Shown here in pieces: positions 23,816 to 31,613 of a stretch of 33,855 bases of DNA (the first letter of the stretch is position 1; every line of letters begins with the position of its first letter). Under the pieces are notes generated by a model, which worked only from the letters and a program-made list of their open reading frames with translations, had not been told where the DNA came from and did no database searches. Made by a program: the position numbers and the translations under genes. This DNA comes from Draconibacterium orientale (GTDB lineage Bacteria > Bacteroidota > Bacteroidia > Bacteroidales > JAADGE01): the NCBI GenBank assembly GCA_020721645.1, contig DYMH01000024.1, positions 1 to 33,855 on the forward strand, read 5' to 3'.

Positions 23816-25762
23816 TTGAAACTTCCAATATTTTTCGCTCTTTTGTTGAAGTTGAGTTCTGTGTATGCTCAACAAATTAGTTTTTTGGATTTTTCGGAGC
23901 CTGACAGCCTTGAATATCAAAAAGCATTAGTAGAAATACGAATCCAAAAAGCAAACGATTTTTCCCGAAACAGAAATTATTCGGTGATTCAGGATTTTAC
24001 AAAAGATGAATCACGATTTCAATTGAATTTTTCGATACAGGAATATCTGGAAAACACGAATATCCAATCCACATCTTTCGGCAATAAAATGCAGATGCTC
24101 GAAAACAGTAATGAACCATGGATACAATTCGTGCCCGCAGAAGGGAAAAAAGAAATAATTTACGGCATTTGGCGGCAAAACCTCATTCATATATCCAATG
24201 AAAATCAACTTCCGGAACGCATTGGTGAAGGATTTGACTTTTTGGTTTCGGAAGGATATTCAGATTTGGCTGTAGATTATTTGCCCTTTATCGGAATGTT
24301 GATGGAAGAGCAATATCTCTATCATTACGACAAAACGCGACTTGCAGCTTTCGGCAAAGGTGCCAAAGGGATTGTAACGACCGTGGATTTATTAAATTCG
24401 CTTGCCACGCAAGACCCCGCAATTGTTGCGGGAGTTTGCCGCGATACACACGATGCCGGATTGCGTATTTTACGAGTCTTGGCTCAGGATTATTACACAC
24501 ATTTTTACCCTGAAAAAAAAATTGATATCGACGATTATATTTTCCTCCAATCGTGGACTACCGACCATTCGCAACACATCACAATTTCGCTTATTAACCC
24601 AACTGATATGTCGAAAGTCTATGAATTGGATTGGGGCAGAACCATTGTTAAAGACCGGACACGCGGCTACGAACACGGTCGCAATTACGGAAACACCTAT
24701 CGGATTTGGAAATTCGACAAACACAGCAACACAACAATTCCTTTGGATTTTAAACGGACACAAATCGGAAAATTATACGATCGTCATTTTTTTTCTTTTG
24801 ATGAAAATACACGATTTATGGGCATTCCGGATTTCGACACGTATTCCGACATCACCTATTTTCAACCCGCAAAACATCGGATAAGTTACACTGCATCTGT
24901 CGGAATTTTACCGATGCAGCAATATTTTGGCTTGTTGGGTTTGATACATCGCTCACGGTTGCGGCACATCGGTCGATTTATTGAATATCGAGGAGCAACC
25001 GGTTTGCAAGTGCTGTACTTTGAAGATCATCTCAAAAAAAATCTTTTATTTCCTATCTATCATTACTCTAAAACTTACAGCCTGCAAGCAATGCCTCGCT
25101 ATATTGCCGCCTTCAAAACCAAAGACATGAGTTTGAGCAACAAGTTGAAACTCGATTTATTTTCGGAGAACACGATTGAAATTTTTTTAACGAGTTCGTA
25201 TTTCGATTCGGACAATCCGACCGATTATAAGCATTACAACAAATCGGGCGACGGCAATGTGATTTTTGTTCAGGGAGCACGCATGCAATACGGAAAGGAC
25301 AAGGACAAATTTTCGGCTCGTATGATTCTTCAAAACCGAAGTTTTCCGATTCCAAAAGATGTTCGCCTAATGTCGCCCAATCCGTTTGAACTTTTTGGAA
25401 ATGCCATCATTGTAAGTCCGGCTAAGGATTTAATTTTAGATTTTAATTACAATGCATTTTCACAGTTTTCGCTCGCATGGGAAACAATCGGCGAATACAC
25501 AAATATGCACGACGTGCTACTTTTTTCACAAATCGTAGTCAAAAAACAGTATAAAAACCAAGCAACTTTGTCAGCCTCAGCATCGATAACACGGCAATTA
25601 AAAGGTTTATCGTATTATTGGTATCCTACCGAAAATATCAGCATTAAAGCCGAATTTGAAACTAAAAACCAAGCAAATTCTTTCGGGATTCTTTTACAAT
25701 TTCCAAAAAATCAACCGCCGGTTTTCGGAATTTCTTATAAAAAGTTAATAAATAATGGTTAA
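23816..25762 (+). CDS. Secreted protein with possible transglutaminase-like Cys-His-Asp core
   Basis: I do not recognise this 648-residue protein by name. It appears to start at a TTG (23816): the frame has no nearby in-frame ATG upstream and the TTG opens onto a good signal peptide (about 1-18, ending VYA before QQ). The middle has a pattern like the transglutaminase/papain fold: GVCRDTHDAGLRIL with Cys208 at the start of a helix, then a strand HSQHITISLI with His254, then VYELDWGR with Asp272. The order and approximate spacing Cys-His-Asp match that family. The part after about residue 345 is rich in alternating aromatic/polar strands (SARMILQNRSF, DLILDFNYNAFSQF, QATLSASASITRQL), suggesting a beta-barrel or beta-sandwich. 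It may act at the periplasmic face of the outer membrane. The enzyme assignment is inference. Confidence 0.72.
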   Translation: MKLPIFFALLLKLSSVYAQQISFLDFSEPDSLEYQKALVEIRIQKANDFSRNRNYSVIQDFTKDESRFQLNFSIQEYLENTNIQSTSFGNKMQMLENSNEPWIQFVPAEGKKEIIYGIWRQNLIHISNENQLPERIGEGFDFLVSEGYSDLAVDYLPFIGMLMEEQYLYHYDKTRLAAFGKGAKGIVTTVDLLNSLATQDPAIVAGVCRDTHDAGLRILRVLAQDYYTHFYPEKKIDIDDYIFLQSWTTDHSQHITISLINPTDMSKVYELDWGRTIVKDRTRGYEHGRNYGNTYRIWKFDKHSNTTIPLDFKRTQIGKLYDRHFFSFDENTRFMGIPDFDTYSDITYFQPAKHRISYTASVGILPMQQYFGLLGLIHRSRLRHIGRFIEYRGATGLQVLYFEDHLKKNLLFPIYHYSKTYSLQAMPRYIAAFKTKDMSLSNKLKLDLFSENTIEIFLTSSYFDSDNPTDYKHYNKSGDGNVIFVQGARMQYGKDKDKFSARMILQNRSFPIPKDVRLMSPNPFELFGNAIIVSPAKDLILDFNYNAFSQFSLAWETIGEYTNMHDVLLFSQIVVKKQYKNQATLSASASITRQLKGLSYYWYPTENISIKAEFETKNQANSFGILLQFPKNQPPVFGISYKKLINNG

Positions 25763-25908
25763 TTATAAATTGTTAGTGGATAATGACGTAATAATTTGAT
25801 TTTGATAAGAATACTGACATTATAAAATACAAATAAATCTGTCCGATTACTTAAATTTTTGCATTGAAAATTAACATTTCGATGTTTATAACTTCTTGTT
25901 GATAATGA

Positions 25909-25938
25909 TTTGATATTAAGCATAAAGTATTAATTTTG
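25909..25938 (+). promoter_or_regulatory. Promoter for the YgjP-like metallopeptidase gene
   Basis: TTTG (25909-25912), an 18-base spacer and TAATTTTG (25931-25938) give both elements of the Bacteroidota promoter with consensus spacing. The ATG at 25971 is 32 bases past the -7 element. This is the best two-element match in the window. Confidence 0.55.
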
Positions 25939-25970
25939 AATCGAATCTTTCTCGCATCAAATTTTACCGA

Positions 25971-26708
25971 ATGGGACTATTCAGCAACGAACGCACAAAA
26001 AATACCAAACTTTTCGGCGAAGTGAAATACATCAAAAGTAAATCAGCCCGAAAAGTGAGCATTGCTTTGAAACCATTTGAGGGAGTGAAAGTTACTGTTC
26101 CGTTTCATGTGAGTTTTGCCGATGCCGAACGCTTTGTTGAGATGAAAAAAGATTGGATTTCGGAGCATTTGGAAACCATTCAGGCAATAGAAAACCGACT
26201 GACAATTTTCACGGAAGAAACCCAATTTTCGACTTATACTCACACATTGCACATGATACGCGGCGAATCGGGACAGACGAAAGTTGCTATGCGAATCTCG
26301 GGTCGCGAATTGTTGGTAACATATCCGGCAAATTTCGATGCGGAAGACGAAAAAATTCAGGAAGCCGTTCGCTACGGATTAACGAGTGTGATGCGTTTGG
26401 AAGCCGAAAAATATTTGCCCGAAAAAGTGGAATATCTGGCGAGAATAAATAATTTTAAATACAGTCGCGTAACGTTTCGCGATACAAAAACTCGCTGGGG
26501 TAGCTGCTCGTGGGATAATAATATCAGCCTAAATATTCAACTGATGCGTCTTCCGGACAGTTTGATTGATTATGTAATTTTACACGAATTGTGCCACACG
26601 GTTGAGAAAAATCACGGTCCGGCGTTTTGGGAATTGCTGCAACAGGTTGCAGGAAACGCTCGCGGAAAAGCACGCGAATTGCAAAAATACAGCACAAAAA
26701 TATGGTAG
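25971..26708 (+). CDS. YgjP/SprT-like zinc metallopeptidase (DUF45)
   Basis: This 245-residue protein carries the YgjP-type metallopeptidase signature: KTRWGSCSWDNNISLNIQLM (173-192) followed by the zinc site HELCHTVEKNHG, with His205, Glu206, His209 and a third ligand His215, and FWELLQQV. The N-terminal half (KSKSARKVSIALKPFEGVKV) resembles the beta-rich part of the family. No signal peptide or membrane helix is seen, so it is cytoplasmic. Family members are widely found and proposed to be proteases, but their substrates are unknown. It has its own promoter match upstream. It converges on the YfhO gene, with a tandem repeat between them. Confidence 0.92.
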   Translation: MGLFSNERTKNTKLFGEVKYIKSKSARKVSIALKPFEGVKVTVPFHVSFADAERFVEMKKDWISEHLETIQAIENRLTIFTEETQFSTYTHTLHMIRGESGQTKVAMRISGRELLVTYPANFDAEDEKIQEAVRYGLTSVMRLEAEKYLPEKVEYLARINNFKYSRVTFRDTKTRWGSCSWDNNISLNIQLMRLPDSLIDYVILHELCHTVEKNHGPAFWELLQQVAGNARGKARELQKYSTKIW

Positions 26709-26714
26709 GTTAAT

Positions 26715-26784
26715 AATGGACAATTGACAATGGACAATTGACAATTGACAATTGAAAATGGATAATTGAAAATGGATAATTGAT
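26715..26784. repeat. 7/14-bp tandem repeat in a convergent intergenic gap
   Basis: The 70 bases are built only of related units: AATGGACAATTGAC twice (26715-26742), the 7-mers AATTGAC and AATTGAA (26743-26756), then AATGGATAATTGAA and AATGGATAATTGAT (26757-26784). Every unit contains AATTG, and CAATTG palindromes allow cruciform pairing. It fills nearly the whole gap between the metallopeptidase stop and the YfhO stop. Confidence 0.9.
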
Positions 26785-26786
26785 AA

Positions 26787-29507
26787 TCAATTACTCTTTT
26801 TTTTCCGGATTATCCAAAATATTAGTACTATCCAGAATAAAAGATTCGCAATTATTGTTATTATTATGGACGGTTTTAAAAATGCGGGTTGGTAATAAAG
26901 TTCAATTTTATAATTTCCTTTATTCAATTTAATGCCCGTAAAACCAATGTTTACACGCTTTAAATCTTCTTCTTTTCCGTTAACTTTAATTTTCCACGAT
27001 TTGTCGTAAGGAATTGTAAAAAAAAGCATTTTTTTTGTTTTCAAACTGATACTTCCTGTGATACGGCTCTGTTGAAAACTTTCGATTTTAAAAGTATCTG
27101 TCTTTAATTCATTGACTGATTTTTGATAAATATCAAAGTTAAAATATTGGGCATCAACAAAAACCGATGTGTCTTTTACGTTTAATTTCTTCAAACCCAA
27201 AGTATCAATAAAATCATCACCGTTTTCGTTCACAAAACACATTAATAGTGCTACTTGATTTCTGAAATTTTGTGTTGAATTTCGTATAAAAGTGAATTTG
27301 AATGCGTTAAAATCCTCAACCGATAAAACAGCTTTCAATGCAGAATAAAAATCAATATCCGAATTAAATTCTTTATTTACAATTGGTTGAACGACTGCAA
27401 ACATTTCGTTAATTTTTTGCGGTGAAATTCTTCTTTTCAATTCGAGTTCGATATTTTTTAAAGAAAATTCGTTGATCTTATATTTTTTTAGACTGATAAA
27501 ATCCTCAAAATCAATGTATTTGTCGTAAGTATATCCGAAAGGTAAAGCATATTGGTTTTTCAAGATGGTGATACCGTTTTGCTTTTTAATGAGTTTGAAA
27601 CCCAAACGTGTAAATTCCGGATTTTCGTTTTTTGAAAGTTGATATTTTACGTTGGCAAAGGTTAGCAGAAGCGGATACGGTCGAAGTCCTGTAATCCAGC
27701 GTGTTGAAGTTTCATCGCCTTTGGGAATGATGCCTGTTTCTTCCAAAAACCGCACGTAATTGATTTGCGAGAACGAAGAATATTGTGCAGTTCCGTAATA
27801 ACCTTGTGCCATTGCATCGTTAAGGCTTCCGTGCATTGCAATTCCGGATTGATAATCTTTAGTGGTTCGATAGAATTTTGAGGTTTCGATGCTTTGTATG
27901 TAATTAACAGCTTGCGGTGTTCCGTCTTTATATCCGCCCATATTTTCGATATATTCTTTTTTTGTAAGCGGATTTCGCTTTTCATAAGATTTATATGAAA
28001 AATATGTCAATTCTAAAATTACGACAATAAGAAGGACAATTTTTGATACGTTTTTATAATTTTCGACCGAAAACAGATAGATTAAAATACTGTAAATCAG
28101 TATTAAAAAAGTTATAATCAGTCGAATATTATTATCAATTGAATCCGAAGAAATACTTTTATAAGGATAATAAATTAATACGAGTAAAAACACAACTGTT
28201 GCCGAAAGAGTGTATAAATTTATTTTAAAACCGGAATCTAATTTGTTCAATGAATAAATGCTTGCAAACAAGAGAATAAACGGAATAAAAAAATCGAAAC
28301 CGTAGCGATAATAATCGCCTGTGTATAAAAGAATTGCATAGCGAATCGGCGGAATGAATACAGATGCAAGCCAAAAAGCTGCAAATATCCCATACACAAG
28401 TGCTTCTCGTTTTTTTATGTGTGTAAATATTTGTGTGAAAAGCAATAACGAAAATATTCCGATGTAAAAAGCCGGCGATTCAAAATAGTTTTGCCAGCCT
28501 CGATATTCGATTCCCGAACCGAGAATGTCGTTTGAAAAAAATCGTAAAATCGAACTTGCATTATGCGAAGTGTAATCTGTTCCCGTATTTCCGGATTGCA
28601 AAACGTTGGCAAGCGAAGAATTTCCGACAACGCGCGGGCTGAAAAACATGATAGAAAAACTTCGCCAAAAATTTACGGAGTTCATCAGTAAACCAACGAT
28701 TCCCAATGCTATCATTTTTCCGGAGAGAATTAAATATCCGGTAAATTTGTTGTCGGACGAACCGAAATATCGAAACAAGCTGTATGTAAGCAAGAAAAAG
28801 GAATAAATGTAGAGCGAAAAAGGATTTCCGGAAATATAAATAACGGCAAAAGGGAAAAAATACCAACGTTTTTTTACAAAAAGTTGCTCAAAAGCAAACA
28901 GCAGAAAAATACCGCCGAACACTTGACCGGCAAAGCCCCAACTGCTTCCCAAGACCATATATCCGGAAAAAACTGCGAACAAAGCCCCGATAACAGAGGC
29001 ATATTTGTCGATGGAAATTGTTCGTAAATAATAGTAAAAGAAAATTCCGCTCAATATAAAATGAAAAACAAACATAATAATAAAACGCCCGTAAACAGCA
29101 AATTCGACACCGAAAATCGCAACACCTGCTTGACTTACTAAATATGAAAAAAATCCGAGCGGTTCGATGGGAATATTTCTGAAATAGGCATTTCCCATGC
29201 CTTGATAAAACGACCATTTTTCGGAATAGCTGTTTCCCAAATAGTGAATCCGACTTATGAGCTCGGGCAAATCTTGGTTAATAGAATCGCTGCCGATGCC
29301 TTTGAAGAAAAATAATTTTTCTGTGAATAAATAATCTTTAAAAGCAACAAGCCCAATTAATACAATTAATGAAACTAAAAACAATAAGGAGTATTTTGAA
29401 AGATATTTTTCGAAAAAATCGACATTAATTTTTTGTTTTTCTTTATTGGGCGTTTTTATGACCGTTATTTTTTCGGGGGATTTTATGGGTGTTTTGGTGC
29501 GTTTCAT
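26787..29507 (-). CDS. YfhO family multi-spanning membrane protein
   Basis: This 906-residue protein has a Lys-rich cytoplasmic N-terminus (about 1-30), a first helix (YSLLFLVSLIVLIGLVAF), then about 12 further helices up to residue 500, a large soluble domain (about 510-870) and a final helix (SIIITIIANLLFWIVLIFWI) with a basic tail. GYMVLGSSWGFAGQVFGG and GYYRYGFDFFIPF-like DYYRYGFDFFIPFILL match the YfhO family, and the C-terminal stretch FTIPYDKSWKIKVNGKEEDL then IGFTGIKLNKGNYKIEL is the YfhO/GT-C-associated sandwich. Family members are putative lipid-linked sugar transferases (GT-C-like) in cell-surface glycosylation. The acceptor is unknown. It lies near three glycan genes but is separated from them by the toxin-antitoxin pair. 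Confidence 0.9.
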   Translation of the reverse strand: MKRTKTPIKSPEKITVIKTPNKEKQKINVDFFEKYLSKYSLLFLVSLIVLIGLVAFKDYLFTEKLFFFKGIGSDSINQDLPELISRIHYLGNSYSEKWSFYQGMGNAYFRNIPIEPLGFFSYLVSQAGVAIFGVEFAVYGRFIIMFVFHFILSGIFFYYYLRTISIDKYASVIGALFAVFSGYMVLGSSWGFAGQVFGGIFLLFAFEQLFVKKRWYFFPFAVIYISGNPFSLYIYSFFLLTYSLFRYFGSSDNKFTGYLILSGKMIALGIVGLLMNSVNFWRSFSIMFFSPRVVGNSSLANVLQSGNTGTDYTSHNASSILRFFSNDILGSGIEYRGWQNYFESPAFYIGIFSLLLFTQIFTHIKKREALVYGIFAAFWLASVFIPPIRYAILLYTGDYYRYGFDFFIPFILLFASIYSLNKLDSGFKINLYTLSATVVFLLVLIYYPYKSISSDSIDNNIRLIITFLILIYSILIYLFSVENYKNVSKIVLLIVVILELTYFSYKSYEKRNPLTKKEYIENMGGYKDGTPQAVNYIQSIETSKFYRTTKDYQSGIAMHGSLNDAMAQGYYGTAQYSSFSQINYVRFLEETGIIPKGDETSTRWITGLRPYPLLLTFANVKYQLSKNENPEFTRLGFKLIKKQNGITILKNQYALPFGYTYDKYIDFEDFISLKKYKINEFSLKNIELELKRRISPQKINEMFAVVQPIVNKEFNSDIDFYSALKAVLSVEDFNAFKFTFIRNSTQNFRNQVALLMCFVNENGDDFIDTLGLKKLNVKDTSVFVDAQYFNFDIYQKSVNELKTDTFKIESFQQSRITGSISLKTKKMLFFTIPYDKSWKIKVNGKEEDLKRVNIGFTGIKLNKGNYKIELYYQPAFLKPSIIITIIANLLFWIVLIFWIIRKKKSN

Positions 29508-29681
29508 TGGATGAAATGTTAAAATATAAATCTAAAACAGGTTCTCAAAATTATAATATTTTTTTTGATATTTTATGTTGCCTACATTGTCGTTATGCAT
29601 AATAGGAATTATCAATAATCCATTAATTGATAGAAACCGAAAAATTTAATAATATTTTGTATATTTACAAAAAAGATAATT

Positions 29682-29981
29682 ATGAAAATAGATAAACGAT
29701 ATATTATCAATACACTGATCAATAATAAGCCAAAAATTTCAGATTTTGGAATTTCTCAAATAGGTTTATTTGGTTCTTATGCAAGAAATGAACAAAATGA
29801 AAAAAGTGATATTGATATTTTTGTAGATTTTCAACCACAAAAAGAAACGTTTGATAATTTTATGGAATTTTGTTTTTTTCTTGATGCTTTATTTAATGGT
29901 TTTAAAGTTGAAGTTGTTACAAAAAACGGTTTAAGTCCGATTATTGGTCCAAAAATTTTAGAAGAAGTAGAATATGTCTAA
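29682..29981 (+). CDS. mntA: MntA-type nucleotidyltransferase antitoxin
   Basis: The 99-residue product is a minimal nucleotidyltransferase with the motif GSX10DXD: Gly31-Ser32 in LFGSYARNEQNE and Asp43-Ile-Asp45 in SDIDIFVDF. In HepT-MntA pairs, MntA neutralises HepT by adding AMP units to the tyrosine next to the HepT active site. The expected third Asp/Glu lies in the strand FKVEVVTKNGL. It overlaps hepT by eight bases in the standard order (MntA first). The pair has noticeably more A/T than the envelope genes around it, consistent with later acquisition. Confidence 0.93.
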   Translation: MKIDKRYIINTLINNKPKISDFGISQIGLFGSYARNEQNEKSDIDIFVDFQPQKETFDNFMEFCFFLDALFNGFKVEVVTKNGLSPIIGPKILEEVEYV

Positions 29982-30327
29982 ATCATCAATAGATTATTTA
30001 ACTCATATTTTAATTGAATGTGAATACATTAACAATACACTACACAGTGTCGATTTTGATAATTTTATTGCAGATGAAACACTTAAAAGAGCCATTGTTA
30101 GAAGTTTAGAAATAATAGGTGAAGCGACAAAACAAATTACAGCCGATTTAAAATATAAATGGAGCAATATAAAGTGGCGAAATATTGCCGGAATGAGAGA
30201 CAAATTAATCCATGATTATTTTGGTGTCAACTATTCAATAGTTTGGGACGTAGCAAAAAATAGAATTCCTGAATTAATTATTCAAATTAACGAAGTGATT
30301 GAAAACGAAAAAGACAAATTTATATAA
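29974..30327 (+). CDS. hepT: HepT-like ribonuclease toxin (DUF86)
   Basis: This 117-residue helical protein carries the HEPN ribonuclease motif R-x4-H-x-Y: Arg75, His80 and Tyr82 in MRDKLIHDYFGVNY. Tyr82 is the residue modified by MntA in characterised pairs. Preceding helices (FIADETLKRAIVRSLEIIGE and ATKQITADLK) match the DUF86 consensus, as does NIAGMRD. The start lies inside the last codons of mntA, so they are translated together. All key residues are intact, so the toxin should be active. It is followed by a short GC-richer island before the convergent GT9 gene. Confidence 0.94.
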   Translation: MSKSSIDYLTHILIECEYINNTLHSVDFDNFIADETLKRAIVRSLEIIGEATKQITADLKYKWSNIKWRNIAGMRDKLIHDYFGVNYSIVWDVAKNRIPELIIQINEVIENEKDKFI

Positions 30328-30446
30328 CATGTGCTGGTCGATAATTGTCAGAATTCTGTTGCCTCAGAGTGCGAAAATTTGTTACTTTGGTGTTTTTAAC
30401 GAACCGAGGTACATTTTGCGATAGAAGACCTTGTAAAATCCTGCGA
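30328..30446. other. GC-richer intergenic island with a 25-codon overlapping frame
   Basis: This 119-base gap is less A/T-rich than its surroundings. On the minus strand a 25-codon frame (30459 to 30382, ATG to TAA) overlaps the GT9 stop by 13 bases in another frame and reads MEAVVAGFYKVFYRKMYLGS and five more residues. Its content looks protein-like but is too short to call a gene. No terminator hairpin with a T-run was found. Confidence 0.35.
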
Positions 30447-31613
30447 CTACGGCTTCCATTTTTTGATAATCGCATTGAAAACATTTTTTACCGAAACTGC
30501 TTCAACACAAGGAAATGCTTTGTTTTCAAACCGATTCAAATATTTGCACTTCCAATTACAGTTAAAACAATCCATTTTAAAATATTGAATCACAGGGAAA
30601 TATTCCGAATTATTTTCGGTTTCGGTTTTATACGGCAAAAATCTTCCGAAATGTCCGCCACCTAGAATACAAAAACTTTTTGTGCGAAGCGCAGCCGCTA
30701 AATGAACAGCAACTGTATCGTTTGTTACTACAAATTCCGATTTTTTAATGATATAAGCAAGCTGCGATAATTTTGTTTTTCCGGTTTTATTGTGGATATT
30801 TTGTGTCGAATTATGAATAAAATCGGCAGTTTCAATATTGTTTTTTCCGCCGCATAAAATACAATCAATTCGGTATTTTTGTGTTAATTGCAAAATAAGT
30901 TCAACAAAATTTTCTTTTGCCCATTCTTTTTTCTCGGAACTTGCTCCGGGAAAAACAACGAAATATTTTTCGGGCAAATCATCAACTTCAATACTTTGAA
31001 AAAAATCATTGGGAAATTCGTAAACATTTGCAGAATAATCTATTCCGAGTTTCCTCAAAAATTTTGCATTTACAATAAATTCATGTTCGTTTATATATTC
31101 GATATCTATAATTTCGGAATACCATGAATCGGAAATCCGTAATTTTAATTTCGAGCTGTTTGTGTAATCGGGTTTTAAAGCAATTTTTCGGTCGGCGGAA
31201 ATGAAGCGTGAAATACTATCGTCGATCCAAAAAACTCTCGAAAAAACAACATTTATATTTTCTTTGTAATGTAATTTTTTCAATTTTCGCAGAATCGAAA
31301 TACGATAAAATATCTTTTCATAAAACAAATTTGTTTTAATTGCAATAATTTCGCTCCAATAAGGCATTTTAGCTGCAATTTCATAATTTATTTCGTTTAC
31401 TGCGAGCGTTATGTTTTGCCTGCCGAAATGTTCGGAAAATGCACGTGCCGAATCGAGCCAAATAATAAAATCTCCTATTGCATCGGTTTTTATCAAGATA
31501 ATTTTATCGGATTTTATTTTCTTTGGGAAATAGAAATATTTCAGAATAAAATCAATAAAAAACAATGTAATAAAATGAACTGTTTTACCAATAAAATCAA
31601 ATAAATATCTCAT
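30447..31613 (-). CDS. Glycosyltransferase family 9 (heptosyltransferase-like)
   Basis: The 388-residue product resembles ADP-heptose:LPS heptosyltransferases. It shows the N-terminal strand-loop ILIKTDAIGDFIIWL (39-53), the central FPGASSEKKEWAKENFVELI (221-240) that begins the C-terminal Rossmann domain, CILCGG (251-256), the GKTKLSQLAYIIK stretch and FVVTNDTVAVHLAAAL (294-309) binding the nucleotide. A C-terminal four-cysteine cluster (Cys349, 352, 356, 369: CFNC, KC, PC) is found in some GT9 proteins of this phylum and may bind metal. The N-terminus adds a hydrophobic segment (about 9-29) that may tether it to the membrane. It should transfer a sugar to a lipid- or LPS-linked acceptor. 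The start overlaps the pyruvyl-transferase-like gene by four bases. Confidence 0.9.
   Translation of the reverse strand: MRYLFDFIGKTVHFITLFFIDFILKYFYFPKKIKSDKIILIKTDAIGDFIIWLDSARAFSEHFGRQNITLAVNEINYEIAAKMPYWSEIIAIKTNLFYEKIFYRISILRKLKKLHYKENINVVFSRVFWIDDSISRFISADRKIALKPDYTNSSKLKLRISDSWYSEIIDIEYINEHEFIVNAKFLRKLGIDYSANVYEFPNDFFQSIEVDDLPEKYFVVFPGASSEKKEWAKENFVELILQLTQKYRIDCILCGGKNNIETADFIHNSTQNIHNKTGKTKLSQLAYIIKKSEFVVTNDTVAVHLAAALRTKSFCILGGGHFGRFLPYKTETENNSEYFPVIQYFKMDCFNCNWKCKYLNRFENKAFPCVEAVSVKNVFNAIIKKWKP

Noticed and set aside
24402-24884. 160-codon plus-strand frame inside the secreted-protein gene
   Set aside because: It lies wholly in another frame of the 648-residue protein, whose signal peptide and motif order favour the longer frame.
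29577-30364. 8-bp direct repeat TGTTGCCT bracketing the mntA-hepT pair
   Set aside because: It could be a target-site duplication, but an 8-base match over this distance can occur by chance and no transposase or terminal inverted repeat is present.
30345-30665. 106-codon plus-strand frame after hepT
   Set aside because: Most of it is antisense to the GT9 gene, whose family motifs are clear.
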